Assembly: GCA_963971305.1 (NCBI GenBank)
Contig: OZ020307.1
Location: 11,545,501 to 11,609,500 of the forward strand
From: Arcuatula senhousia
Lineage: Eukaryota; Mollusca; Bivalvia; Mytilida; Mytilidae
DNA: 64,000 bases
Direction of reading: 5' to 3'
Position 1 is the stretch's first letter, and each line of letters starts with the position of its first letter. Shown one piece after another: positions 24,913-37,300 of this stretch. The position numbers were made by a program, and so were the translations under genes. The notes below the pieces were generated by a model that was not told the origin of the DNA, searched no databases, and saw only the letters and a program-made list of their open reading frames with translations.

Positions 24913-25384
24913 TTATAAATGTTTGTGATTTTCCATCATGTCTTCTAATACTTTTTTCAAAACTGACAATTTTTTGTTCATTGTTATACAGAAGCCTCTG
25001 GATAATGGAAACAGTGGAAAGTCAACAGTAAACACATTATCTTCAGAAAGACAGGACATCTCATTGGCTGAAAGACTTTTGGCAACAGTAGATGACTCTA
25101 CTTGATTGGCTGATTCTGGATCAACTTCATTTCTACTGGTTAAGGAACAGCACTCTGTCTGACCTGGAACAACCTGATTGGCTGTTGATAAACTTGCATC
25201 CTCATTTGCTGATATACTCCTTAATTCTGTATTTTGTGATAGGTCCTGACTAGAATCACCTTGATTATTTTCTGTCCCCACAGAAGCTGAACCCTGTAAA
25301 CCTTGGTCTATGTTCGAGGTGGAAGGTTGACTGATTAGTGATGGATCAGGGTTGGTGCTCCAGTACAGAAACCTCTGTAACATC
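24913..25384 (-). CDS. UBE2O: UBE2O exon 19 (C-terminal tail)
   Basis: Last coding exon, 157 codons with the stop at 24913-24915. A disordered Ser/Thr/Asn/Glu-rich stretch leads to [19 protein letters not shown], which matches the conserved end of UBE2O (FPLFPLSKGF in vertebrates). The acceptor is TTTGAAG before G-ATG; the split Arg codon joins to exon 18. Confidence 0.93.
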
Positions 25385-28300
25385 CTTCAAACATGAAAAA
25401 TATTTTATGTTTTAAGACAAAGACAAAATATTTTCATAAAAGAATATTATTGCTACTTAATAATGAAAGTTATGCACAAACAAGCTACGTGAAGCCATTC
25501 CTCTGAAATAGCTAAAGAAACTCCATGTAACTATTCATCAGGTTTTTGTTTAGTTAAAGGTATGCATGGATACATGTATGATACACAAGATCAACAATAA
25601 GAAAGCCTAAAATATTCTACTTCCTTTCAATCCTTTATCTGCAATTTAAAAACTAGAATTCTGACAAAAAATATTGACCTTTTAAAGCAAAAAAAATGAC
25701 CAATTTGCATAAAATTTTAATATGGAAATCCTTTACAGGTAATAAATTAATTATAAAACTACTTATTTGTTTAAAAGTTTTGGTGTTAAAAAAAATTGTG
25801 GGTGGGTGGAAAAAGAGAAAACAATGAGCTTCAAATGCTTCCTCAGGGTCCTTATTATCAGTTACAATATAAACTTACCTAGGTCCATATTTGATCAAAT
25901 GGTGAATACATTCACTTTGAAAACTTTCTGGAATATTTCTTATCATATTGGTAAGACTCTGTAATAAAAGATTTACAAATAGCTATATGCAGCTAAAACA
26001 AATGCCAGTAAATCATTAATTCTTAACATTTCTTATTTTACAGATGACAGTTATAAAATGGAAAAATCTGTCAAAGTCAAAAATGGCAGGATTTTGTCAA
26101 ACAGGAAGTAAGTGAGTGACATACCTGAATTCAAATACCACATTATGGGACCCCACCCATGATGCTGTGTACCAAATATCAAGTGGCTGTGATAAGTAGT
26201 TGCTGAGAAAACTGTTAAAAAAATTTCTTCGCAGCCCAATACCGCCCGCCCAACATTCAACATTTTATAACCCGAATTTTTCACTTCGTGAAATCTGGCC
26301 AAAAATTGACTCTGAATGATCTGTGACCCTGTTGGGTGCCTCTATGTTTCTTACCTCTACAAGTTTGAGTATTGCAATTCCATTGTACATTTAACTGTTC
26401 TGGGCTCCCTGTTGGTGCCTCTTTCTTTCTTACCTCTACAAATTTGAGTATTGCTATTTCATTGTATATTTTACTGTTTTCGGCTCCCTGTTGGTGCCTC
26501 TTTCTTTCTTACCTCTACAAATTTGAGTATTGCTATTTCATTGTATATTTTACTGTTTTCGGCTCCCTGTTGGTGCCTCTTTCTTTCTTACCTCTACAAA
26601 TTTGAGTATTGTCATTTCATTGTATATTTTACTGTTCTCAGCTCCCTGTTGGGTGCCTTTGTTTCTTACCTCTACAAATTTGAGTATTGCTATTTCATTG
26701 TATATTTTACTGTTTTCGGCTCCCTGTTGGTGCCTCTTTCTTTCTTACCTCTACAAATTTGAGTATTGCTATTTCATTGTATATTTTACTGTTCTCAGCT
26801 CCCTGTTGGGTGCCTCTTTGTTTCTCACCTCTACAAGTTTGAGTATTGCCATTTCATTGTACATTTTACAGTTCTCAGCTCCCTGTTGGGTGCCTCATTG
26901 TTTCTTACGTTTGTATTGCCATTCCATTGTACATTTTACTGTTCTCAGCTCCCTGTTGATGCCTCATTGTTTCTTACCTCTACAAATTTGAGTATTGCTA
27001 TTTCATTGTATATTTTACTGTTCTCAGCTCCCTGTTGGGTGCCTTTGTTTCTTACCTCTACAAATTTGAGTATTGCTATTTCATTGTATATTTTACTGTT
27101 TTCGGCTCCCTGTTGGTGCCTCTTTCTTTCTTACCTCTACAAATTTGAGTATTGCTATTTCATTGTATATTTTACTGTTCTCAGCTCTCTGTTGGGTGCC
27201 TCTTTGTTTCTCACCTCTACAAGTTTGAGTATTGCCATTTCATTGTACATTTTACAATTCTCAGCGCCCTGTTGGGTGCCGCTAGGCTTTTTTAGTATTG
27301 TCATTTCATTGTACATTTTACAGTTCTCAGCTCCCTGTTGGGTGATGCTAGGCTTCTTTAGTATTGTCATTTCATTGTATATTTTACTGTTCTCAGCTCC
27401 CTGTTGGGTGCCTTTGTTTCTTACCACTACAAGTTTGAGTATTGCCATTTCATTGTATATTTTACTGTTCTCAGCTCCCTGTTGGGTGCCTCTTTCTTTC
27501 TTACCTCTACAAGTTTGAGTATTGCTTTTTCATTGTATATTTTACTGTTTTCGGCTCCCTGTTGGGTACTTCTTTGTTTCTTACCTCTACAAGTTTGAGC
27601 ATTGCCATTTCATTGTATATTTTACTGTTCCTAGATCCCTGTTGGGTGCCTCTATGTTTCTTACCTCTACACATTTGAGTGTTGCCATTTCATTATACAT
27701 TTTACTGTTCTCTGCTCCCTGCTGGTGCCTCTTTGTTTCTTACCTCTAAAAGTTTGAGTATTGCTTTTTCATTGTAAATTTTACTGTTTTTGGCTCACTG
27801 TTGGGTGCTTCTTTGTTTCTTACCTCTACAAGTTTGAGTATGGCCATTTCATTGTACAATTTACTGTTCTCAGCTCCCCGTTGGGTGCCCCTTTGTTTCT
27901 TACCTCTACAAGTTCGAGTATTGCCATTTCATTGTACATTTTACTGTTCTCAGCTCCCTGTTGAGTGCCCCTTTTTTTCTTACCTCTACAAGTTTGAATA
28001 TTGCCATTTCATTGTACATTTTACTGTTTTCTGCTCCCTGTTGGGTGCCTCTATGTTTCTTACCTCTACAAGTTTGAGTATTGCCATTTCATTGTACATT
28101 TTACTGTTCTCAGCTCCCTGTTGGGTGCCCCTTTGTTTCTTACCTCTACAAGTTTTAGTATTGCCATTTCCTTGTACATTTTACTGTTCTCAGCTCCCTG
28201 TTGGGTGCCTCTTCGTTTCTTACCTCTACAAGTTTGAGTATTGCCATTTCATTGTACATTTTACTGTTCTCAGCTCCCTGTTGGTGCCCCTTTGTTTCTT

Positions 28301-31300
28301 ACCTCTACAAGTTTGAGTATTGCCATTTCATTGTACATTTTACTGTTCTCAGCTCCCTGTTGGGTGCCTCTATGTTTCTTACCTCTACAAGTTTGAGTAT
28401 TGCCATTTCCTTGTACATTTTACTGTTCTCAGCTCCCTGTTTGGTGCCTCTAGGCTTCTTACCACTACAAGTTTTAGTATTGCCATTTCATTGTTCATTT
28501 TACTGTTCTCAGCTTCCTGTTGGTGCCCCTTTGTTTCTTACCTCAACAAGTTTGAATATTGGCATTTCATTGTATATTTTACTGTTCTCAGCTCCCTGTT
28601 GGATGCCCCTGAATGTCTTACCTCTACAAGTTTGAGTATTGCCATTTCATTGTACATTTTACAGTTCTCAGCTCCCTGTTGGGTGATGCTAGGCTTCTTT
28701 AGTATTGTCATTTCATTGTATATTTTACTGTTCTCAGCTCCCTGTTGATGCCTCATTGTTTCTTACCTCTACAAATTTGAGTATTGCTATTTCATTGTAT
28801 ATTTTACTGTTCTCAGCTCCCTGTTGGGTGCCTTTGTTTCTTACCTCTACAAATTTGAGTATTGCTATTTCATTGTATATTTTACTGTTTTCGGCTCCCT
28901 GTTGGTGCCTCTTTCTTTCTTACCTCTACAAATTTGAGTATTGCTATTTCATTGTATATTTTACTGTTCTCAGCTCTCTGTTGGGTGCCTCTTTGTTTCT
29001 CACCTCTACAAGTTTGAGTATTGCCATTTCATTGTACATTTTACAATTCTCAGCGCCCTGTTGGGTGCCGCTAGGCTTTTTTAGTATTGTCATTTCATTG
29101 TACATTTTACAGTTCTCAGCTCCCTGTTGGGTGATGCTAGGCTTCTTTAGTATTGTCATTTCATTGTATATTTTACTGTTCTCAGCTCCCTGTTGGGTGC
29201 CTTTGTTTCTTACCACTACAAGTTTGAGTATTGCCATTTCATTGTATATTTTACTGTTCTCAGCTCCCTGTTGGGTGCCTCTTTCTTTCTTACCTCTACA
29301 AGTTTGAGTATTGCTTTTTCATTGTATATTTTACTGTTTTCGGCTCCCTGTTGGGTACTTCTTTGTTTCTTACCTCTACAAGTTTGAGCATTGCCATTTC
29401 ATTGTATATTTTACTGTTCCTAGATCCCTGTTGGGTGCCTCTATGTTTCTTACCTCTACACATTTGAGTGTTGCCATTTCATTATACATTTTACTGTTCT
29501 CTGCTCCCTGCTGGTGCCTCTTTGTTTCTTACCTCTAAAAGTTTGAGTATTGCTTTTTCATTGTAAATTTTACTGTTTTTGGCTCACTGTTGGGTGCTTC
29601 TTTGTTTCTTACCTCTACAAGTTTGAGTATGGCCATTTCATTGTACAATTTACTGTTCTCAGCTCCCCGTTGGGTGCCCCTTTGTTTCTTACCTCTACAA
29701 GTTCGAGTATTGCCATTTCATTGTACATTTTACTGTTCTCAGCTCCCTGTTGAGTGCCCCTTTTTTTCTTACCTCTACAAGTTTGAATATTGCCATTTCA
29801 TTGTACATTTTACTGTTTTCTGCTCCCTGTTGGGTGCCTCTATGTTTCTTACCTCTACAAGTTTGAGTATTGCCATTTCATTGTACATTTTACTGTTCTC
29901 AGCTCCCTGTTGGGTGCCCCTTTGTTTCTTACCTCTACAAGTTTGAGTATTGCCATTTCCTTGTACATTTTACTGTTCTCAGCTCCCTGTTGGGTGCCTC
30001 TTCGTTTCTTACCTCTACAAGTTTGAGTATTGCCATTTCATTGTACATTTTACTGTTCTCAGCTCCCTGTTGGTGCCCCTTTGTTTCTTACCTCTACAAG
30101 TTTGAGTATTGCCATTTCATTGTACATTTTACTGTTCTCAGCTCCCTGTTGGGTGCCTCTATGTTTCTTACCTCTACAAGTTTGAGTATTGCCATTTCCT
30201 TGTACATTTTACTGTTCTCAGCTCCCTGTTTGGTGCCTCTAGGCTTCTTACCACTACAAGTTTTAGTATTGCCATTTCATTGTTCATTTTACTGTTCTCA
30301 GCTTCCTGTTGGTGCCCCTTTGTTTCTTACCTCAACAAGTTTGAATATTGGCATTTCATTGTATATTTTACTGTTCTCAGCTCCCTGTTGGATGCCCCTG
30401 AATGTCTTACCTCTACAAGTTTGAGTATTGCCATTTCATTGTACATTTTACAGTTCTCAGCTCCCTGTTGGGTGATGCTAGGCTTCTTTAGTATTGTCAT
30501 TTCATTGTATATTTTACTGTTCTCAGCTCCCTGTTGATGCCTCTTTGTTTCTTACCTCTACAAGTTTGAGTATTGCGATTTTATTGTACATTTTACTGTT
30601 CTCAGCTCCCTGTTGGGTGCCTTTGTTTCTTACCACTACAAGTTTGAGTATTGCCATTTCATTGTTTATTTTACTGTTCTCAGCTCCCTGTTGGGTGCCT
30701 CTTTCTTTCTTACCTCTACAAGTTTGAGTATTGCTTTTTCATTGTATATTTTACTGTTTTCGGCTCCCTGTTGGGTGCTTCTTTGTTTCTTACCTCTACA
30801 AGTTTGAGCATTGCCATTTCATTGTATATTTTACTGTTCCTAGATCCCTGTTGGGTGCCTCTATGTTTCTTACCTCTACACATTTGAGTGTTGCCATTTC
30901 ATTATACATTTTACTGTTCTCTGCTCCCTGCTGGTGCCTCTTTGTTTCTTACCTCTAAAAGTTTGAGTATTGCTTTTTCATTGTAAATTTTACTGTTTTT
31001 GGCTCACTGTTGGGTGCTTCTTTGTTTCTTACCTCTACAAGTTTGAGTATGGCCATTTCATTGTACAATTTACTGTTCTCAGCTCCCCGTTGGGTGCCCC
31101 TTTGTTTCTTACCTCTACAAGTTCGAGTATTGCCATTTCATTGTACATTTTACTGTTCTCAGCTCCCTGTTGAGTGCCCCTTTTTTTCTTACCTCTACAA
31201 GTTTGAATATTGCCATTTCATTGTACATTTTACTGTTTTCTGCTCCCTGTTGGGTGCCTCTATGTTTCTTACCTCTACAAGTTTGAGTATTGCCATTTCA

Positions 31301-34300
31301 TTGTACATTTTACTGTTCTCAGCTCCCTGTTGGGTGCCCCTTTGTTTCTTACCTCTACAAGTTTGAGTATTGCCATTTCCTTGTACATTTTACTGTTCTC
31401 AGCTCCCTGTTGGGTGCCTCTTCGTTTCTTACCTCTACAAGTTTGAGTATTGCCATTTCATTGTACATTTTACTGTTCTCAGCTCCCTGTTGGTGCCCCT
31501 TTGTTTCTTACCTCTACAAGTTTGAGTATTGCCATTTCATTGTACATTTTACTGTTCTCAGCTCCCTGTTGGGTGCCTCTATGTTTCTTACCTCTACAAG
31601 TTTGAGTATTGCCATTTCCTTGTACATTTTACTGTTCTCAGCTCCCTGTTTGGTGCCTCTAGGCTTCTTACCACTACAAGTTTTAGTATTGCCATTTCAT
31701 TGTTCATTTTACTGTTCTCAGCTTCCTGTTGGTGCCCCTTTGTTTCTTACCTCAACAAGTTTGAATATTGGCATTTCATTGTATATTTTACTGTTCTCAG
31801 CTCCCTGTTGGATGCCCCTGAATGTCTTACCTCTACAAGTTTGAGTATTGCCATTTCATTGTACATTTTACAGTTCTCAGCTCCCTGTTGGGTGATGCTA
31901 GGCTTCTTTAGTATTGTCATTTCATTGTATATTTTACTGTTCTCAGCTCCCTGTTGATGCCTCATTGTTTCTTACCTCTACAAATTTGAGTATTGCTATT
32001 TCATTGTATATTTTACTGTTCTCAGCTCCCTGTTGGGTGCCTTTGTTTATTACCTCTACAAATTTGAGTATTGCTATTTCATTGTATATTTTACTGTTTT
32101 CGGCTCCCTGTTGGTGCCTCTTTCTTTCTTACCTCTACAAATTTGAGTATTGCTATTTCATTGTATATTTTACTGTTCTCAGCTCTCTGTTGGGTGCCTC
32201 TTTGTTTCTCACCTCTACAAGTTTGAGTATTGCCATTTCATTGTACATTTTACAATTCTCAGCGCCCTGTTGGGTGCCGCTAGGCTTTTTTAGTATTGTC
32301 ATTTCATTGTACATTTTACAGTTCTCAGCTCCCTGTTGGGTGATGCTAGGCTTCTTTAGTATTGTCATTTCATTGTATATTTTACTGTTCTCAGCTCCCT
32401 GTTGGGTGCCTTTGTTTCTTACCACTACAAGTTTGAGTATTGCCATTTCATTGTATATTTTACTGTTCTCAGCTCCCTGTTGGGTGCCTCTTTCTTTCTT
32501 ACCTCTACAAGTTTGAGTATTGCTTTTTCATTGTATATTTTACTGTTTTCGGCTCCCTGTTGGGTACTTCTTTGTTTCTTACCTCTACAAGTTTGAGCAT
32601 TGCCATTTCATTGTATATTTTACTGTTCCTAGATCCCTGTTGGGTGCCTCTATGTTTCTTACCTCTACACATTTGAGTGTTGCCATTTCATTATACATTT
32701 TACTGTTCTCTGCTCCCTGCTGGTGCCTCTTTGTTTCTTACCTCTAAAAGTTTGAGTATTGCTTTTTCATTGTAAATTTTACTGTTTTTGGCTCACTGTT
32801 GGGTGCTTCTTTGTTTCTTACCTCTACAAGTTTGAGTATGGCCATTTCATTGTACAATTTACTGTTCTCAGCTCCCCGTTGGGTGCCCCTTTGTTTCTTA
32901 CCTCTACAAGTTCGAGTATTGCCATTTCATTGTACATTTTACTGTTCTCAGCTCCCTGTTGAGTGCCCCTTTTTTTCTTACCTCTACAAGTTTGAATATT
33001 GCCATTTCATTGTACATTTTACTGTTTTCTGCTCCCTGTTGGGTGCCTCTATGTTTCTTACCTCTACAAGTTTGAGTATTGCCATTTCATTGTACATTTT
33101 ACTGTTCTCAGCTCCCTGTTGGGTGCCCCTTTGTTTCTTACCTCTACAAGTTTGAGTATTGCCATTTCCTTGTACATTTTACTGTTCTCAGCTCCCTGTT
33201 GGGTGCCTCTTCGTTTCTTACCTCTACAAGTTTGAGTATTGCCATTTCATTGTACATTTTACTGTTCTCAGCTCCCTGTTGGTGCCCCTTTGTTTCTTAC
33301 CTCTACAAGTTTGAGTATTGCCATTTCATTGTACATTTTACTGTTCTCAGCTCCCTGTTGGGTGCCTCTATGTTTCTTACCTCTACAAGTTTTGAGTATT
33401 GCCATTTCCTTGTACATTTTACTGTTCTCAGCTCCCTGTTTGGTGCCTCTAGGCTTCTTACCACTACAAGTTTTAGTATTGCCATTTCATTGTTCATTTT
33501 ACTGTTCTCAGCTTCCTGTTGGTGCCCCTTTGTTTCTTACCTCAACAAGTTTGAATATTGGCATTTCATTGTATATTTTACTGTTCTCAGCTCCCTGTTG
33601 GATGCCCCTGAATGTCTTACCTCTACAAGTTTGAGTATTGCCATTTCATTGTACATTTTACAGTTCTCAGCTCCCTGTTGGGTGATGCTAGGCTTCTTTA
33701 GTATTGTCATTTCATTGTATATTTTACTGTTCTCAGCTCCCTGTTGATGCCTCTTTGTTTCTTACCTCTACAAGTTTGAGTATTGCGATTTTATTGTACA
33801 TTTTACTGTTCTCAGCTCCCTGTTGGGTGCCTTTGTTTCTTACCACTACAAGTTTGAGTATTGCCATTTCATTGTTTATTTTACTGTTCTCAGCTCCCTG
33901 TTTGGTGCCTCTTTCTTTCTTACCTCTACAAGTTTGAGTATTGCTTTTTCATTGTATATTTTACTGTTTTCGGCTCCCTGTTGGGTGCTTCTTTGTTTCT
34001 TACCTCTACAAGTTTGAGCATTGCCATTTCATTGTATATTTTACTGTTCCTAGATCCCTGTTGGGTGCCTCTATGTTTCTTACCTCTACACATTTGAGTA
34101 TTGCCATTTCATTGTACATTTTACTGTTCTCAGCTCCCTGTTGGTGCCTCTTTGTTTCTCACCTCTACAAGTTTGAGTATTGCTTTTTCATTGTATATTT
34201 TACTGTTCTCGGCTCCCTGTTGGATGCCCCTGAATGTCTTACCTCTACAAGTTTGAGTATTGCGATTTCATTGTACATTTTACTGTTCTCAGCTCCCTGT

Positions 34301-37300
34301 TGGGTGCCTTTGTTTCTTACCACTACAAGTTTGAGTATTGTCATTTCATTGTATATTTTACTGTTCTCAGCTCCCTGTTGATGCCTCTTTGTTTCTTACC
34401 TCTACAAGTTTGAGTATTGCGATTTCATTGTTCATTTTACTGTTCTAAGCTCCCTGTTGGGTGCCTTTGTTTCTTACCACTACAAGTTTGAGTATTGCCA
34501 TTTCATTGTATCTTTTATTGTTCTCAGCTCCCTGTTGGTGCCTCTATGTTTCTTACCTCTACAAGTTTGAGTATTGCCATTTCATTGTATATTTTACTGT
34601 TCTCAGCTCCCTGTTGGGTGCCTCTTTGTTTCTTACCTCTTCAAGTTTGAGTATTGCCATTTCATTGTATATTTTACTGTTCTCAGCTCCCTGTTGGGTG
34701 CCTCTTTGTTTCTTACCTCTACAAGTTTGAGTATTGCCATTTCATTGTATATTTTACTGTTCTCAGCTCCCTGTTGGGTGCCTCATTGTTTCTTACCTCT
34801 ACAAGTTTGAGTATTGCCATTTCATTGTACATTTTACTGTTCTCAGCTCCCTGTTGGGTGCCTCTATGTTTCTCATAGCCTGCCTCATTATAATATGGTT
34901 CATCTACTAATATCAAGCCTGAAAGTAAATAAGGAATAATGTTACTACATGAAAACTTGTTCTGGTTGTAATAAATAATTCAACTTTATTTTAATTTCTT
35001 AAAAGATCTAGGCGGTTGTGATTCATTCATTCTTAACCAGTAAGCAAATATTACAAGAAAATGTTGCTCGATAATAGAAACTTTTAATGAGAGGAGAATA
35101 ACATGACCATTTTCTGATGTGGAGAGCAAATTTTCATGATTTTTGAGAATGAACCTTGTCCCTTTAACATTCCCATTCTGATGCAGGAATTCTCAAAATG
35201 TGCAAGCAGAAAAAAAAACATACTGAAAAAAATAAAAAAATAAAAACCCAGTAGTCCTGTATGGCAAAATGGATTGATGAACCTAAACTTTTGACACCAA
35301 ACCTTCCTCTTAGATAGTGAACACTTACCCTGTATAGAGACTAACACTTGTAATAAACTAGAGTTACTGGTCCATGTTTCTGTGTCCTGTAATAAACATA
35401 ACATATTAATCTAAAGGAGTGCAAACAAATGTCTTAGAGATCAGATATTGGAGATGTCAAAAAACTTATCAAAATAAATTGACTAGAAAAATCTGTTGCC
35501 ACACAATACCCAAAATTATCACATTACATTGACATATCAGAATATCTTATATATCTGTTCTGTAATGCTGTTAATGCATCTGCATACCAAATAGCAACTT
35601 AGGTAGTTTATGGTTTAAAGGGGCTTTATGCCTGTTGCTCTTCTACTTCCTATTTACCAAATACTTTAAAACATGTGTTATGTTTGTGCTTCCAGGGAAC
35701 ACCTCCCTAACAATTAAACTGAAACAGAATGTTGCAATTCAATTTAAAAGGAAAAACAATGTCAAAAATAAATAAAAATTAGCTAAGAGGACGCAATATG
35801 AAAAATGTTTGGTTTGGAAAATAACAGGTTCTATAACACATTCTTAAGAAAGATTTCTCGAAGAATGAAAAACCTTAGTAAGCTTGCCCACATACCCCAC
35901 ACATCCATTTTTTGGACAGAGATTATCTATTTTTAGTTAGGAATTTTACTAATTTAGTTAAGTATATGATCGACAGAACTAAAAACATATCCCATCAAAC
36001 AGGATCCCTACCTGCAGCTGCATACCAAATATTGAAAACCTCTGATTAATAATGGCTGAGAAATATGTTACAGGAATTTTGATTACGGACAGATTGACCA
36101 GTCAAAAACATTATACCTTGTGCAACTTTGTTGCATGAGGTTTAGTTATTCCTACCTTGCCTTCCCATGTACCCAACAGACTAACACAGACTTTGCCATC
36201 ATCATACAAGTTAGGATTAAGTCTATCTGTACAGAAGGATACATAGTGAAACACTGGTGGAGACTTAGGATAGTCGTTGGGTAATGAGATGTCAAAGAAG
36301 AATGGAGCATCTTCATAGGGTGTCTTCTTTGGTCCAATTATCATAGCACTGTACAGGTCCTGAAAAATAAGTAATAAGCATGCTCATTTTTTCAGTGAAT
36401 TTCTGTAATTGGTGAGTTTGGGGGTTTTACACTGTTTAAGACCCACGTAGGCCATACAGGGTGGCTGGTTTCAATAAAGGGAAGCAGGACAACATAGATG
36501 AAACAACCACTTTTGACAGATAAACTGGCAAACCTAATTACATACAGACCTCCTAGACCTCTTTGTAAATTACAAAGCGGGACTGAACACCTGCATATGT
36601 AACTGACTATACATTGTAGCTAATTATCAATAGCATGATATTAAAAACAGATCCTTAGGCCACTAGGCCACCAAGGCCATATCACATGAAAAGAAATTGG
36701 TGTCAAATAAGGTTACAAGATTCTTAATAGAATTTACAGACACTTCTAATGGGACCAACTTGTACAAGTCAGAATGGTCAGAATCAATCTTACCTGTACA
36801 AGCCAGATTAAACTAATTAGAGTTATCTTCTCTTTATTTTTATGATATCCAATCTGACTTCAACAAGAAGATTTTACTAGACTGTCTTTTTATCAAAGTC
36901 CCTAATTCAGAAATATTCTGTATGGTGAAATTCATTTTCTACATACTGAGAGCTTTTTATAAATCTTTAAAAAGTAGTCATGGCTTTGTGATTTAGATTT
37001 TTAGTTTTTATATCATTCTAACTTGTACAAGTCAGAATCAAACACTTTTACTTCCCTCCTTTGAGAGTAAATTTCTCCACTTTGACGGTCACGAACACCA
37101 AGGTCTTTAATTATGCTAAATTCATTAAATAACAATTATTTGTTGAGTATAAACCACATTGGTGTTCAAAACCATGGAGATATATGACAGACTTAGATAA
37201 TTAGCCATGAAATTCTTTGATGATAATTGAAACTTTAGTCAATCTGTTTCCTATTTGCACAGGATTATTTTGCCCTAAAAGTTGAATATCCTTGCTGACC

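Noticed and set aside
26327..34873. CRISPR array
   Set aside because: Units are contiguous, there are no unique spacers, the unit is homologous to a coding exon, and the genome is animal.
26372..34878. Dozens of overlapping plus-strand open frames of up to 250 codons with Leu/Phe/Ser-rich repeats
   Set aside because: They are antisense readings of the exon-17 array in three frames. The 79/80-bp unit shifts frame from copy to copy, and the same peptides recur in all frames.
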